Assembly (NCBI GenBank): GCA_963699495.1
Contig: CAVOUB010000005.1
Span: forward strand, 806,001 to 870,000
DNA: 64,000 bases
Direction of reading: 5' to 3'
Source: JAIBJN01 sp963699495
Lineage (GTDB): Bacteria > Actinomycetota > Thermoleophilia > Gaiellales > Gaiellaceae
This document shows positions 45,060 through 53,349 of the stretch, piece after piece. Under the pieces are notes generated by a model. The model had not been told where the DNA came from, did not search any database, and saw only the letters and a program-made list of their open reading frames with translations. The number at the start of each line of letters is the position of its first letter. Positions within the stretch are counted from its first letter, which is position 1. The translations under genes and the position numbers were made by a program.

Positions 45060-45088
45060 TTGGGTCGTCCTGGCGGAATGCGTATCAT
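45060..45088 (+). promoter_or_regulatory. promoter of the candidate ncRNA
   Basis: TTGGGT at 45060-45065, a 17-bp spacer and TATCAT at 45083-45088, placing a start near 45095. It points away from the VOC gene and has no protein gene downstream on the plus strand. Confidence 0.5.
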
Positions 45089-45094
45089 GGCCCT

Positions 45095-45275
45095 AACCAC
45101 GGAAAGGGGGTGGTCCGACTTTGATTTCCGACAGTACGGGCAGTGGAGGTAGTCGCAGGTAGGGGCGTGTTCCCAGACCTACGGGGAATCGCCTAGCCAG
45201 CGTGGGGGACAGACGCAGCGCCCCTGCTAATCCAGGCGATATACCGAACGGGGCCTCTCCGGAGGCCCCGTTTCT
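45095..45275 (+). ncRNA. candidate stand-alone structured RNA, class unknown
   Basis: About 180 nt between a promoter and a strong intrinsic terminator, with no reading frame. Stems visible: ACCAC/GTGGT (45096-45100/45110-45114), GTAGG/CCTAC (45159-45163/45178-45182), and ATCGCCT/AGGCGAT (45188-45194/45234-45240) closing a GC-rich inner hairpin. No gene follows on this strand, so it is not a leader. It does not show SRP, tmRNA or RNase P signatures. A 6S-like RNA is possible but unproved. Confidence 0.55.
45247..45275 (+). terminator. intrinsic terminator of the candidate ncRNA
   Basis: AACGGGGCCTC - TCCG - GAGGCCCCGTT followed by TCT: a perfect 11-bp stem and 4-base loop with a short T-run. 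This is one of the most canonical terminators in the window. Confidence 0.8.
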
Positions 45276-45281
45276 ATGTAT

Positions 45282-45308
45282 CGCGGAAAGTCCTGCGGAC
45301 TTTTCGCG
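45282..45308 (-). terminator. hairpin after the minus-strand hypothetical gene
   Basis: CGCGGAAAGTCC - TGC - GGACTTTTCGCG: a 12-bp stem with one G.T wobble, 63 bases past the stop of the gene at 45371-45766. Read on the minus strand it is a plausible terminator. It also lies just beyond the ncRNA terminator. Confidence 0.5.
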
Positions 45309-45370
45309 AGGGGGATGAGGATCGCCCCCACACCTACGTGTGGCGCGTGTTCTCGCAAGCCTCTGGTGGG

Positions 45371-45766
45371 CTACGCAGGCCGGACGCGGTAGCGCGTGCG
45401 GCCACCGAGGTGGCCGGTGGCGACGATGCGCAGGAGCTCGTCGCGGGAGACGAGCTTGTCGATCGGCGGCTCGCCCCAGAGCACCTCGAACGTGAACTCC
45501 CGCGGGATCTGGGCGAACAGCCACTCGAACGTGTGCGTGAGGCGGTCGATGCCGATCGGGGTCAGGTTCCAGCTGACCGCGTCGTCCCAGGCGCCTTCCT
45601 CGAGGAGGAGGTGGACGCCGGCGAGCTCCAGCAGCCAGGGACCTTTCCGCCCTGCCTGCTCGGCTTGCATGGGCAGGACGTCCGCCTCACGGCTCTCCTG
45701 GGCGATGCGCTCGACCTCCGCCTTGTCGAGCTGCTCCGCCGCCACCACGGCGTAGAGCGGGTCCAT
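45371..45766 (-). CDS. conserved-looking hypothetical protein
   Basis: A 131-aa soluble protein I do not recognise. It begins MDPLYAVVAAEQLDKAEVER, has a Trp-rich middle (GPWLLELAGVHLLLEEGAWD, DAVSWNLTPIGIDRLTHTFE) and ends VSRDELLRIVATGHLGGRTR. Predicted helices with regularly spaced acidic residues and no membrane span. It lies 24 bases after the NAD(P)-binding gene on the same strand and is likely co-transcribed with it and dcd. Confidence 0.65.
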   Translation of the reverse strand: MDPLYAVVAAEQLDKAEVERIAQESREADVLPMQAEQAGRKGPWLLELAGVHLLLEEGAWDDAVSWNLTPIGIDRLTHTFEWLFAQIPREFTFEVLWGEPPIDKLVSRDELLRIVATGHLGGRTRYRVRPA

Positions 45767-45790
45767 GCCCGCACGATAGCCCTGAAGTCG

Positions 45791-46672
45791 TCAGGCGGCC
45801 ACTGCGCGGCGGATCTGCTCCGCGATCCCGATCGGCCTCATGCCGAAGGCCTCGTTTGCCGGCTCCGGGTCGCACACGTTGTCGCCGAGGTCGAGCATGT
45901 CCACGGCCGACGGCGCGCCCCTGAACGGCGGCAGGACCTGGCCGACCGTCGCTCCGGCCTTGAGGAGGCCCGGCGGCACGCCGAACGCCAGCCGGCGCTT
46001 GCCGAGCGTCGTGCGGATGAGCGCGTGCAGCTCGGCCCAGGTAACGCGGTCGGGGCCGCCGAGGTCGAACGTCCGGTTGGCGGCCTCCCCCGCCTCGACC
46101 GCCCTGGTGAAGAACGCGGCCACGTCGTCGACCCAGATCGGCTGCATACGGTGGCGGCCGATGATCGGCGTCACCGGTGAGTAGCGAACGAGCCTGATCT
46201 GTTGCGGGAGGATGCCGCCGTCGCTCCCGAAGACGAAGCTCGGGCGAAAGATCACGTGCTCGAGCCCTGAGTACTTGACCGCCTGCTCCTCCTCCCACTT
46301 CGCGTGATAGTAGGGAGTGACGTCGCGGCCTTCCTCGGTGCCGAGCGCGCTCATGAGCACCACCCGCCTGGCGCCGCCGCCCTTGGCCGCCTCGACGAGG
46401 TCGCGCGTCCCCTGAACCATGATCCGCTCGAATGCCTCAGGGCTCCCGAGCAGGATCGCGACCAGGTGGACGACCGTGTCGCAGCCCTCGAGCGCGCGGC
46501 GCAGGCTCTCCGGGTCGGTCAGGTCGCCCTGGACGACCTCGCAGCCCCAGGCGCGCAGCTGGTCGTGCCCCTCCGGCTTGCGGGACAGGATCCGTACGGG
46601 CAGCTCCGCGGCGCGGAGCGCGTGCACCACCTTCGTGCCGACGAAGCCGGTTCCCCCGGCGACCAGGATCAC
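45791..46672 (-). CDS. NAD(P)-binding atypical SDR (NmrA/NDUFA9-like)
   Basis: A 293-aa protein: ILVAGGTGFVGTKVVHALRA (GxxGxxG), VVQGDLTDPESLRRALEGCD, VVHLVAILLGSPEAFERIMV, GTRDLVEAAKGGGARRVVLM and MQPIWVDDVAAFFTRAVEAG. The Tyr-x3-Lys pair is YYHAKWEEE. Related proteins bind NADPH and act in complex I assembly or quinone/lipid metabolism. No such partner is visible here. The GTG start overlaps the TGA of dcd (GTGA). Confidence 0.85.
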   Translation of the reverse strand: MILVAGGTGFVGTKVVHALRAAELPVRILSRKPEGHDQLRAWGCEVVQGDLTDPESLRRALEGCDTVVHLVAILLGSPEAFERIMVQGTRDLVEAAKGGGARRVVLMSALGTEEGRDVTPYYHAKWEEEQAVKYSGLEHVIFRPSFVFGSDGGILPQQIRLVRYSPVTPIIGRHRMQPIWVDDVAAFFTRAVEAGEAANRTFDLGGPDRVTWAELHALIRTTLGKRRLAFGVPPGLLKAGATVGQVLPPFRGAPSAVDMLDLGDNVCDPEPANEAFGMRPIGIAEQIRRAVAA

Positions 46673-47235
46673 GTCTGAAAGTTCCTCCAGTAGCGGCTGG
46701 GAGTCGGCCCCGCCTGTCCCTGGTACTTCGAGCCCAGGGTACCGGTCCCGTAGGGATGCTCCGCCGGCTCCGTCAGCTGCACGAACGAGAGCTGGCCGAT
46801 CTTCATGCCGTAGTAGATCGTGATCGGGAGGTTGGCCACGTTCGAGAGCTCCAGGGTCACGTGCCCGTCCCAGCCGGGGTCGATGAAGCCCGCGGTCGAG
46901 TGGATGAGCAGGCCGAGCCGGCCGAGAGAGCTCTTCCCCTCCAGGCGCGCGACGAGGTCGTCGGGGAGCGTGATCCGCTCGAGGGTCGAGCCGAGCACGA
47001 ACTCGCCCGGGTGGAGGATGAACGCCTCGTCGGCTTCGATCTCGACGAGCTCGGTCAGTTCCTCCATCTCCTGCTTCACGTCGATGAACGGGTAGCGGGA
47101 GTTGCGGAATACGCGGAAGAGGCGGTCGACGCGCACGTCGACGCTCGAGGGCTGTAGCAGCTCCTCGGCGTACGGGTCGATGCCGATCCGGCCCTCCTCC
47201 AGGAGGCGGCGGATCGTACGGTCGGAGAGGACCAT
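46669..47235 (-). CDS. dcd: dCTP deaminase
   Basis: A 188-aa protein: MVLSDRTIRRLLEEGRIGID, QPSSVDVRVDRLFRVFRNSR, GKSSLGRLGLLIHSTAGFID with the catalytic Glu in RLEGKSSLGR, and PGWDGHVTLELSN, YYGMKIGQLSFVQL. It deaminates dCTP to dUTP, and some homologs also hydrolyse dUTP. ATG 47235 gives the canonical start. A longer upstream frame lies within the divergent aminotransferase gene. Only 28 bp separate it from the divergent gabT-like start. Confidence 0.95.
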   Translation of the reverse strand: MVLSDRTIRRLLEEGRIGIDPYAEELLQPSSVDVRVDRLFRVFRNSRYPFIDVKQEMEELTELVEIEADEAFILHPGEFVLGSTLERITLPDDLVARLEGKSSLGRLGLLIHSTAGFIDPGWDGHVTLELSNVANLPITIYYGMKIGQLSFVQLTEPAEHPYGTGTLGSKYQGQAGPTPSRYWRNFQT

Positions 47236-47263
47236 GGGGACTGCCAATCTATAAGCTCCGTCC

Positions 47264-48550
47264 GTGGCTACGACACGGACAATCGAGATCAAGACCGACA
47301 TCCCGGGCCCGCGCAGCGCGGAGATTCTCGCCCGGAAGGAGCGGGTCGTCGCCGAGCCGCTCTCCATCTACCTCCCGCTCGTGGTCGCCGAGGCGCGCGG
47401 CGCGACCCTCACCGACGTCGACGGGAACACGTTCATCGACTTCGCCGGCGGCGTCGGCTGCATGAACGTCGGCCACTCGCACCCGCGGGTGGTCGAGGCG
47501 ATCCGCGACCAGGCGGAGCGCTTCACCCATACCGACTTCACCGTCCTTCCCTACGAGAACTACGTGGGGCTGGCGGAGCGCCTGCTCGAGCTTGCGCCGA
47601 TCTCCGGCGAGACGCGCGCCGCGTTCTTCAATTCGGGCGCCGAGGCGGTCGAGAACTCGATCAAGTTCGCACGCGCCCACACGAAGCGCTCCGCGGTGAT
47701 CGCCTTCGAGGGCGCCTTCCACGGCCGCACGCTGCTCGCGCTCAGCCTCACGTCGAAGACGCACCCGTACAAGGCGGGCCTGGGCCCGTTCGCTCCGGAG
47801 ACGTATCGCCTGCCGTTCGACGACCTCGACGCGCTGGAGTACGCGTTCAAGACCCGTGTGGCCGCCGAGGATGTCGCGGCGATCGTCTTCGAGCCCGTGC
47901 AGGGAGAGGCCGGCTTCATGGTTCCCTCCAGCGAGTTCGTGCGTGGACTGCGGCAGATCTGCGACGAGCACGGCATCGTCCTCGTCGCGGACGAGGTGCA
48001 GACCGGCTTCGGTCGCACCGGCCGGACGTTCGCCATCGAGCACTTCGGGATCGAGCCGGACCTGATCACGGTCGCCAAGTCGATCGCCGCCGGCCTCCCG
48101 CTCTCCGGCGTGCTCGGCCGGGCGGAGATCATGGACGCGCCCGGCGACGGCGCGGTGGGCGGGACGTACGTCGGCAATCCGGTCGCCATCGCGGCGGCGC
48201 ACGCCGTCCTCGACGTCATCGCCGAGGAGCGCCTGAACGAGCGTGCCGAGTCGATCGGCGAGGCGATCCGCGCCCGCATGGAGAGCTGGCGCGACCGCTT
48301 CGACGCCGTCACGGACGTCCGGGGGCTCGGGGCCATGCTCGCGATCGTGCTCGAGCGCAGCGGGCAGCCCGAAGCCGATCTCGCCACGGCCGTCGCCGAG
48401 GGAGCTGCGCGCCGCGGCCTCCTGCTCCTGAAGGCAGGCATCGACTCCAACTGCATCCGCGTGCTCGTCCCCCTGGTGATCGAGGACGCGGAGCTCGCCG
48501 AGGCGCTGGACGCCTGGGAGGACGCGCTCACAGAAGCGCTGGCCGGCTGA
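47264..48550 (+). CDS. gabT: class III aminotransferase (4-aminobutyrate aminotransferase-like)
   Basis: A 428-aa PLP enzyme. DGNTFIDFAGGVGCMNVGHS, FFNSGAEAVENSIKFARAHT, FEGAFHGRTLLALSLTSKTH, LVADEVQTGFGRTGRTFAIE and the PLP Lys in TVAKSIAAGLPLSGVLGRAE. It matches the GabT type (transfers the amino group of GABA to 2-oxoglutarate). Substrate specificity among GabT, 5-aminovalerate and acetylornithine enzymes is not certain. GTG start. It is followed 33 bases later by the kinase gene. Confidence 0.88.
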   Translation: MATTRTIEIKTDIPGPRSAEILARKERVVAEPLSIYLPLVVAEARGATLTDVDGNTFIDFAGGVGCMNVGHSHPRVVEAIRDQAERFTHTDFTVLPYENYVGLAERLLELAPISGETRAAFFNSGAEAVENSIKFARAHTKRSAVIAFEGAFHGRTLLALSLTSKTHPYKAGLGPFAPETYRLPFDDLDALEYAFKTRVAAEDVAAIVFEPVQGEAGFMVPSSEFVRGLRQICDEHGIVLVADEVQTGFGRTGRTFAIEHFGIEPDLITVAKSIAAGLPLSGVLGRAEIMDAPGDGAVGGTYVGNPVAIAAAHAVLDVIAEERLNERAESIGEAIRARMESWRDRFDAVTDVRGLGAMLAIVLERSGQPEADLATAVAEGAARRGLLLLKAGIDSNCIRVLVPLVIEDAELAEALDAWEDALTEALAG

Positions 48551-48583
48551 TCCCCGCCTGAAGCCCTGCGGCAAAGGAACACT

Positions 48584-50084
48584 ATGGCGGTGCACGTCGG
48601 AGAGTTGATCGTCGGGCGGTACGAGCTGGAGCAGCTCGTCGGCGAGGGTGGCATGTCGAGCGTCTACCGGGCGTACGACACCGTCCTCGAGCGGCGCGTG
48701 GCGATCAAGGTTCTGCACGAGCACTTCTCCCGCGACCCCGAGTACGTGGAGCGCTTCCGGCGGGAGGCCCGGGCGATTGCCCGCCTGGCGCACCCGAATG
48801 TGGTGACGGTGATCGACCGGGGCGAGTGGGAGGGGCGCCAGTTCATCGTCTTCGAGCACGTCGCGGGCGAGAACCTCAAGAGCGTCATCGACCGAGAAGG
48901 CCCGCTGCCCGTCGACCGCGCGCTCGGTCTCGCCTGCCAGATCGCCGGGGCGCTCTCCTTTGCGCACCAGCTCGGGATCGTCCACCGCGACGTCAAGCCG
49001 CACAACGTCCTCCTGGACGGGAGCGGCACCGCGAAGGTCACCGACTTCGGGATCGCGCGCGCCCTGGACGCAGACGACGGGCTCACCGCCACCGGCACCG
49101 TGCTCGGGACCAGCCAGTACCTCTCGCCGGAGCAGGCGAACGGCGAGCGTGGCGACGAGCGCTCCGACCAGTACTCGCTGGGTGTCGTCACCTACGAGCT
49201 GCTCACCGGCGAACCGCCGTACTCCGGCGACAACCTGATGGCAGTGGCGATGAAGCACGTCCGCGACCCGGTGCCGAGCGTCCGCGCTCGCCGCCCTGAC
49301 GTCCCGGAGCGGGTGGACGCCGTCCTCGCGAAGGCGATGGCGAAGCGGCCGCAGGACCGCTTCGGGTCGATGGACGCGCTGGCCGCAGCGCTCGAGTCGT
49401 GCCTCGCGGAGCTCGAGAACGCGCGGGCCCGCCGGCAGGAAGAGGACACCGGAATCATCTCGTCGCGGCAGGAGGTCACCGAAGCCGCCCGCACGGAGGT
49501 GCCCCCGCGTCCGGACGAACCGGCGCCGACACAGGTGGCGCCGCCCCGTCGCTCCGGCCTCCGCGTCGCCGGCGTGCTCCTGCTGGCAGCGGTGATCCTC
49601 GTTGGCAACCTGCTCGTCCTCGAGCTGGTCTTCGACAGCGGGCTCCCCGGCATCGGCGGCGGGCGGCGATCCGTCCCCGGTGCAGGTGCAGGCGGTGTCG
49701 GACTTCGATCCCTACGGGGACGGAACGGAGCATCCCGAGGCCGTGGGCAGGGCGACCGACCGGGACGCCGCGACCTACTGGGCGACGGAGGAGTACGGCA
49801 GCTTCGACAAGCCGGGAGTCGGGATCGTCGTCGACGCGGGCAGCCGCCTCGCGCTCTCCCGGATCGTGGTCGTGAGCGACACCCCGGGGTTCAAGGCCAT
49901 GATTCTCGGAGGCTCGACCCGTGACGCCGACTTCGTGGACGTCGCCGGCGAGCAGGAGGTCGGACGCCGGTCGACCTTCGACGTGGACACCCGCGGCGAG
50001 GCCTTCCGCTACTACGTCGTCTGGATCACCGCCGTGAGCGGGAGCGCCCACGTGAACGAAGTCCGCGCCTTCGTGTCCCGCTGA
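48584..50084 (+). pseudogene. membrane Ser/Thr protein kinase with discoidin-like sensor, +1 frameshift
   Basis: The kinase domain (about 10-275) is complete: VGEGGMSSVYRAYD, AIKVLHEHF with the Lys, HRDVKPHNVLLDG, VTDFGIARA, GTSQYLSPEQANG. A single span (VAGVLLLAAVILVGNLLVLE) follows. An extra G in GGG (49661-49663) then shifts the frame. The outside part continues in the other frame with GDPSPVQVQAVSDFDPYGDG, RATDRDAATYWATEEYG, to a TGA at 50084. This domain is F5/8-type (discoidin)-like and probably binds a carbohydrate or wall ligand. Restoring the frame gives a full receptor kinase. Confidence 0.82.
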
Positions 50085-50123
50085 TCGGCGTCCCGCCGGG
50101 ATGGATTAGGCTCTCAGGCTTAC

Positions 50124-50942
50124 GTGCGCTCGCCGGTCCGGAACGAATCCTTCGAGCTCGCCCTCTTCGCCACCGACCTCGCAGTGGTCCGTGAGGCTGT
50201 CGCCGCCGGGGTGCCGACGGTCGTCGTCGACTGGGAGACCGACGGCAAGGAGGCACGGCAGGCGACCGCGGACACCGAGATCAACCGCCACACCGTGGAG
50301 GACCTGCGCCGCACCCGAACGGCCACCGGCGCGCGTCTCGTGTGCCGCCTCAACCGCTTCGGCCCGCGCACTGCGGAGGAGGTGGACGAGGCGCTGGCGG
50401 CCGGCGCCGACGAGCTCCTGCTGCCCATGGTTCGTTCCGCGCAGGAGGTCGAATTCGTGCTCGCCCACGTCGACGGCCGCGCGGATACCGGCATCCTCGT
50501 GGAGACCCTGGCTGCGGTCGGCGCGGCGGCCGAGCTGGCGCGCCTTCCGCTCTCGCGGGTCTACGTCGGCCTGAACGACCTCGCGATCGAGCGGGGAACG
50601 CCGAGCATCTTCGCCCCCCTCGCCGACGGGCTGCTCGGCGAGCTTCGTGAGCGGTTCGCGGCCGTCCGCTTCGGCTTCGGAGGGCTGACGCTGCCGGACG
50701 CCGGCGCGCCGGTTCCGTGTCGCCTGCTTATCGGAGAGATCGCACGCCTGCGCGCGGACTTTACGTTTCTCCGCCGCTCGTTCTACCGCGACGTGGCGGG
50801 GCGTAACGTCGAAAAGGAGGTGCCGCGGATCCTCGCGGCGGTCGAGGCGGCCTTCGCGCGCGAGCCCGAGGCCGAGGCGCGCGACCGGGAAGAGCTGCTC
50901 GGGGTGCTGGCGCCCCAGTCCGCCCAGGCTGCCCTTGCCTGA
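50124..50942 (+). CDS. HpcH/HpaI aldolase/citrate lyase-fold protein
   Basis: A 272-aa TIM-barrel protein: ELALFATDLAVVREAVAAGV, VVVDWETDGKEARQA, LLLPMVRSAQEVEFVLAHVD, GILVETLAAVGAAAELARLP and SRVYVGLNDLAIERGTPSIF. The pattern resembles HpcH/HpaI aldolases that cleave or form C-C bonds from pyruvate or oxaloacetate with a divalent metal. The usual Arg and Glu/Asp ligands are only partly recognisable. It heads a five-gene overlapping cassette with nucleotide-sugar and glycosyltransferase genes, so a role in a glycan precursor is inferred. Confidence 0.8.
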   Translation: MRSPVRNESFELALFATDLAVVREAVAAGVPTVVVDWETDGKEARQATADTEINRHTVEDLRRTRTATGARLVCRLNRFGPRTAEEVDEALAAGADELLLPMVRSAQEVEFVLAHVDGRADTGILVETLAAVGAAAELARLPLSRVYVGLNDLAIERGTPSIFAPLADGLLGELRERFAAVRFGFGGLTLPDAGAPVPCRLLIGEIARLRADFTFLRRSFYRDVAGRNVEKEVPRILAAVEAAFAREPEAEARDREELLGVLAPQSAQAALA

Positions 50943-51888
50943 GCTCGCCGGAGCCCGCGTGCTCGTCACCGGCGCGTCCGGCTTCATCGGCGCGAACCTG
51001 ACCCGGGCGCTGCTGAGCGCGGACGCCGAGGTGCACGCACTGGTGCGCTCCGAAGCCGCCCGTCCGGAGGTCCCGGCCGAGGCGACCGTTCACCGGGCCG
51101 ATCTTCGCCATCCCGCCGACCTGAACCGGGCCGTCGCCTCGGCCCGGCCGGACTTCGTCTTCCACCTCGCGGCCGCGCCGGGCCACCCGGGAGACGCCGC
51201 GGCGCGAGCAGCGATGCTCGCAGACACGGTCGCGGGCACGGCGAACCTCCTCGAAGCGGTGCGACCGCTCGGCGTACAGCGGCTCGTTCACGTCGGCGGC
51301 TCGCTCGAATACGGACACAGCTCTCGCCCCGTCAAGGAGACGGACGCGCTCGAGCCGGTCACGTTCCGGGGGGCGGCCAAGGCCGCGGCCACGCTGCTCG
51401 CGCTCGAGTTCGCGCATGCGACCGGGAACCCCGTCACGATCCTGCGGCCGTTCGCGGTGTACGGCCCCTGGGAGCGCCTCCCGCGCTTCGTCCCCGCCGT
51501 CGTGACCGCGGCGCTTCGCGGGGAGCCGATCTCCGTCACCTCCGGCGGCGCCGGGCGCGACTACGTCTTCGTCGGCGACGTGGTCGACGCCTGCCTGCTG
51601 GCCGCCACCTCTCCCTCCGCCGCCGGTGAGATCTTCAACGTCGGAAGCGGGCTGCTGACGACGAACGACCAGCTCGTCGAGCGCCTCGCCGTCGTCCTGG
51701 CCCTGGATCTCGACGTCCGCGCCGGCCACGAGCCGCGGCCCTGGGACTCGGGCGCGTGGATCGCCGACGGAGACAAGGCCCGCGACCTGCTCGGCTGGGC
51801 CCCCGCGCACGATCTCGACGCCGGGCTCGCGGAGACCGCTTCCTGGTTCGCCGAGCGGGAGGCCCCGGTAGCGGGAGCCCGCGGATGA
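50935..51888 (+). CDS. NAD-dependent epimerase/dehydratase-like protein lacking the catalytic Tyr
   Basis: A 317-aa extended SDR: VLVTGASGFIGANLTRALLS, HRADLRHPADLNRAVASARP, DFVFHLAAAPGHPGDAAARA, VGGSLEYGHSS and ILRPFAVYGPWERLPRFVPA. At the usual Tyr-x3-Lys site it reads TFRGAAKAAATLL, i.e. Arg in place of Tyr. The fold and NAD site are intact but the normal acid/base is missing, so it may be a binding protein or use another residue. TTG start overlaps the HpcH gene. TGA overlaps the GT2 ATG. Confidence 0.82.
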   Translation: MPELAGARVLVTGASGFIGANLTRALLSADAEVHALVRSEAARPEVPAEATVHRADLRHPADLNRAVASARPDFVFHLAAAPGHPGDAAARAAMLADTVAGTANLLEAVRPLGVQRLVHVGGSLEYGHSSRPVKETDALEPVTFRGAAKAAATLLALEFAHATGNPVTILRPFAVYGPWERLPRFVPAVVTAALRGEPISVTSGGAGRDYVFVGDVVDACLLAATSPSAAGEIFNVGSGLLTTNDQLVERLAVVLALDLDVRAGHEPRPWDSGAWIADGDKARDLLGWAPAHDLDAGLAETASWFAEREAPVAGARG

Positions 51889-52631
51889 CGCCTCCCGACG
51901 TCAGCGTCGTCGTCCCCATGTACCGAACAGCCGACGCAGTCCCCGAGCTCGGCCGGCGCCTCGCCGGGGCGCTCGAGGGCGCAGGGTTGACGTTCGAGCT
52001 GCTCCTCGTCGACGACGCCTGCCCGGCCGGCTCGGGCGCGGCCGCCGCGACGCTGGCCGGCGCCGACGGGCGCGTCGCTCTCGTCTCGCTCCGGCAGAAC
52101 GTCGGGCAGCACGCCGCGGCGCTCGCCGGTCTCGCCTGCTCGCGAGGGGCGTGGGCCGTGGTCATGGACGGAGATCTGCAGGACCCGCCGGAGGCTGTCC
52201 CGACCATGCTCGCAGCCGGCCGCGAGGCAGGCGTGCCGGTCGTCTTTGCGGGCCGCCGGGGCCGGTACGAGTCGCGCGCAAGGCTCCTCACCTCGCGGCT
52301 CTACAAGCGGACGCTCTCGCGGCTGGCCGGCGTCCCGCCCGACGCAGGGATCTACGTCGCCCTCGAGCGGAGGGTCGTCGCGGAGCTGCTGGCCATGCGC
52401 ACGGGACGCCGGCCGTCGCTCGTCGCGATGATCGGCTGCACCGGTGTCCCCATGCGCTCGGTCCCGGTCGAACGAGTGCCGCGGCCGGAAGGTGGGTCGA
52501 GCTACTCCCCCCTGGGGCGCCTGCGGCTTGGCTGGAGAGCCGTGGCCTGGGTCGTCTCGTGGAAGCTCGGGCGCCGCTTGCCCGTGGCGGCCGACGGGAA
52601 GGAGTACGCAGGTGGCCGAGCTGACGCCTGA
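51885..52631 (+). CDS. family 2 glycosyltransferase
   Basis: A 248-aa GT-A fold enzyme: VSVVVPMYRTADAVPELGRR, LLLVDDACPAGSG, VVMDGDLQDPPEAVPTMLAA (DxD-type metal site in the DGDLQDPP motif) and RPEGGSSYSPLGRLRLGWRA. Such enzymes resemble dolichol/polyprenol-phosphate sugar synthases and transfer a sugar from a nucleotide donor to a lipid carrier. It could supply the lipid-linked sugar to the GT39-like enzyme downstream. There are no C-terminal spans. Confidence 0.88.
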   Translation: MTPPDVSVVVPMYRTADAVPELGRRLAGALEGAGLTFELLLVDDACPAGSGAAAATLAGADGRVALVSLRQNVGQHAAALAGLACSRGAWAVVMDGDLQDPPEAVPTMLAAGREAGVPVVFAGRRGRYESRARLLTSRLYKRTLSRLAGVPPDAGIYVALERRVVAELLAMRTGRRPSLVAMIGCTGVPMRSVPVERVPRPEGGSSYSPLGRLRLGWRAVAWVVSWKLGRRLPVAADGKEYAGGRADA

Positions 52632-53349
52632 GGCTCGAGCTGCGCACAACCGCACGCAGCTTCGCTACTACGAGCAGGACAAGCCCGGCATGGTGCCGAG
52701 CGGCTCGCCGTACCTGCGTCGTCACGCCGACGCGCTCGCGGGCTTCGCCGGGCTCGAGCCGGGCGAGCGCGTGCTCGAGGTCGGCTGCGGGATGGGCCGC
52801 TACACGCTGCTCCTGGCCGAGCGCGGGATCGCCGTGGAGGGGCTCGACCTCTCGCCCGTTCTCCTCGAGCGTTTGCGGGACTTCGACGGCGGCCGCTTCG
52901 ACATCCCTCTCCACACGGCCGACGTCGTCGATCCGCCGGTAGAGCTCCTGGGTCGCTTCGACGCGATCGTCGGGTTCTTCACCCTCCACCACCTCCACGA
53001 CCTGGGCGCATCGTTCCGCGCCATGACGCAATTCCTTGTCCCGGGCGGCCGGATCGCGTTCCTCGAGCCCAACCCGTACAACCCGCTCTACTACGTCCAG
53101 ATGGCGATCACGCCCGGGATGACCTGGGAGGGTGACCGCGGGATGCTGAGGATGCGGCGCGGCGAGGTCTTCGGGGCGATGAGCGGCGCGGGCCTCGAGC
53201 GGCTCGGACACCGGCGCTTCGGCTTCTTCCCGCCGTTTCTGGCGAATGCAGGCTGGGGTCCCGGCGCCGAGGCAAAGCTCGAGCGGGTGCGCCCGCTCGA
53301 GCCTCTCCTCCCGTTCCAGCTCTTCCGCGGGACGCTCGCCTCCAGGTGA
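52612..53349 (+). CDS. SAM-dependent methyltransferase of the glycan cassette
   Basis: A 245-aa class I methyltransferase: GERVLEVGCGMGRYTLLLAE (motif I), AVEGLDLSPVLLERLRDFDG (motif II), DAIVGFFTLHHLHDLGASFR (motif IV) and LVPGGRIAFLEPNPYNPLYY. It may O-methylate a sugar or lipid. GTG 52612 has AAGGAG upstream and lies inside the end of the GT2 gene (20-base overlap). TGA overlaps the next GTG. Confidence 0.87.
   Translation: MAELTPEARAAHNRTQLRYYEQDKPGMVPSGSPYLRRHADALAGFAGLEPGERVLEVGCGMGRYTLLLAERGIAVEGLDLSPVLLERLRDFDGGRFDIPLHTADVVDPPVELLGRFDAIVGFFTLHHLHDLGASFRAMTQFLVPGGRIAFLEPNPYNPLYYVQMAITPGMTWEGDRGMLRMRRGEVFGAMSGAGLERLGHRRFGFFPPFLANAGWGPGAEAKLERVRPLEPLLPFQLFRGTLASR

Noticed and set aside
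45282..45308. RNase P-like word GGAAAGTCC
   Set aside because: It forms one arm of a simple hairpin, and none of the other RNase P core motifs are near.
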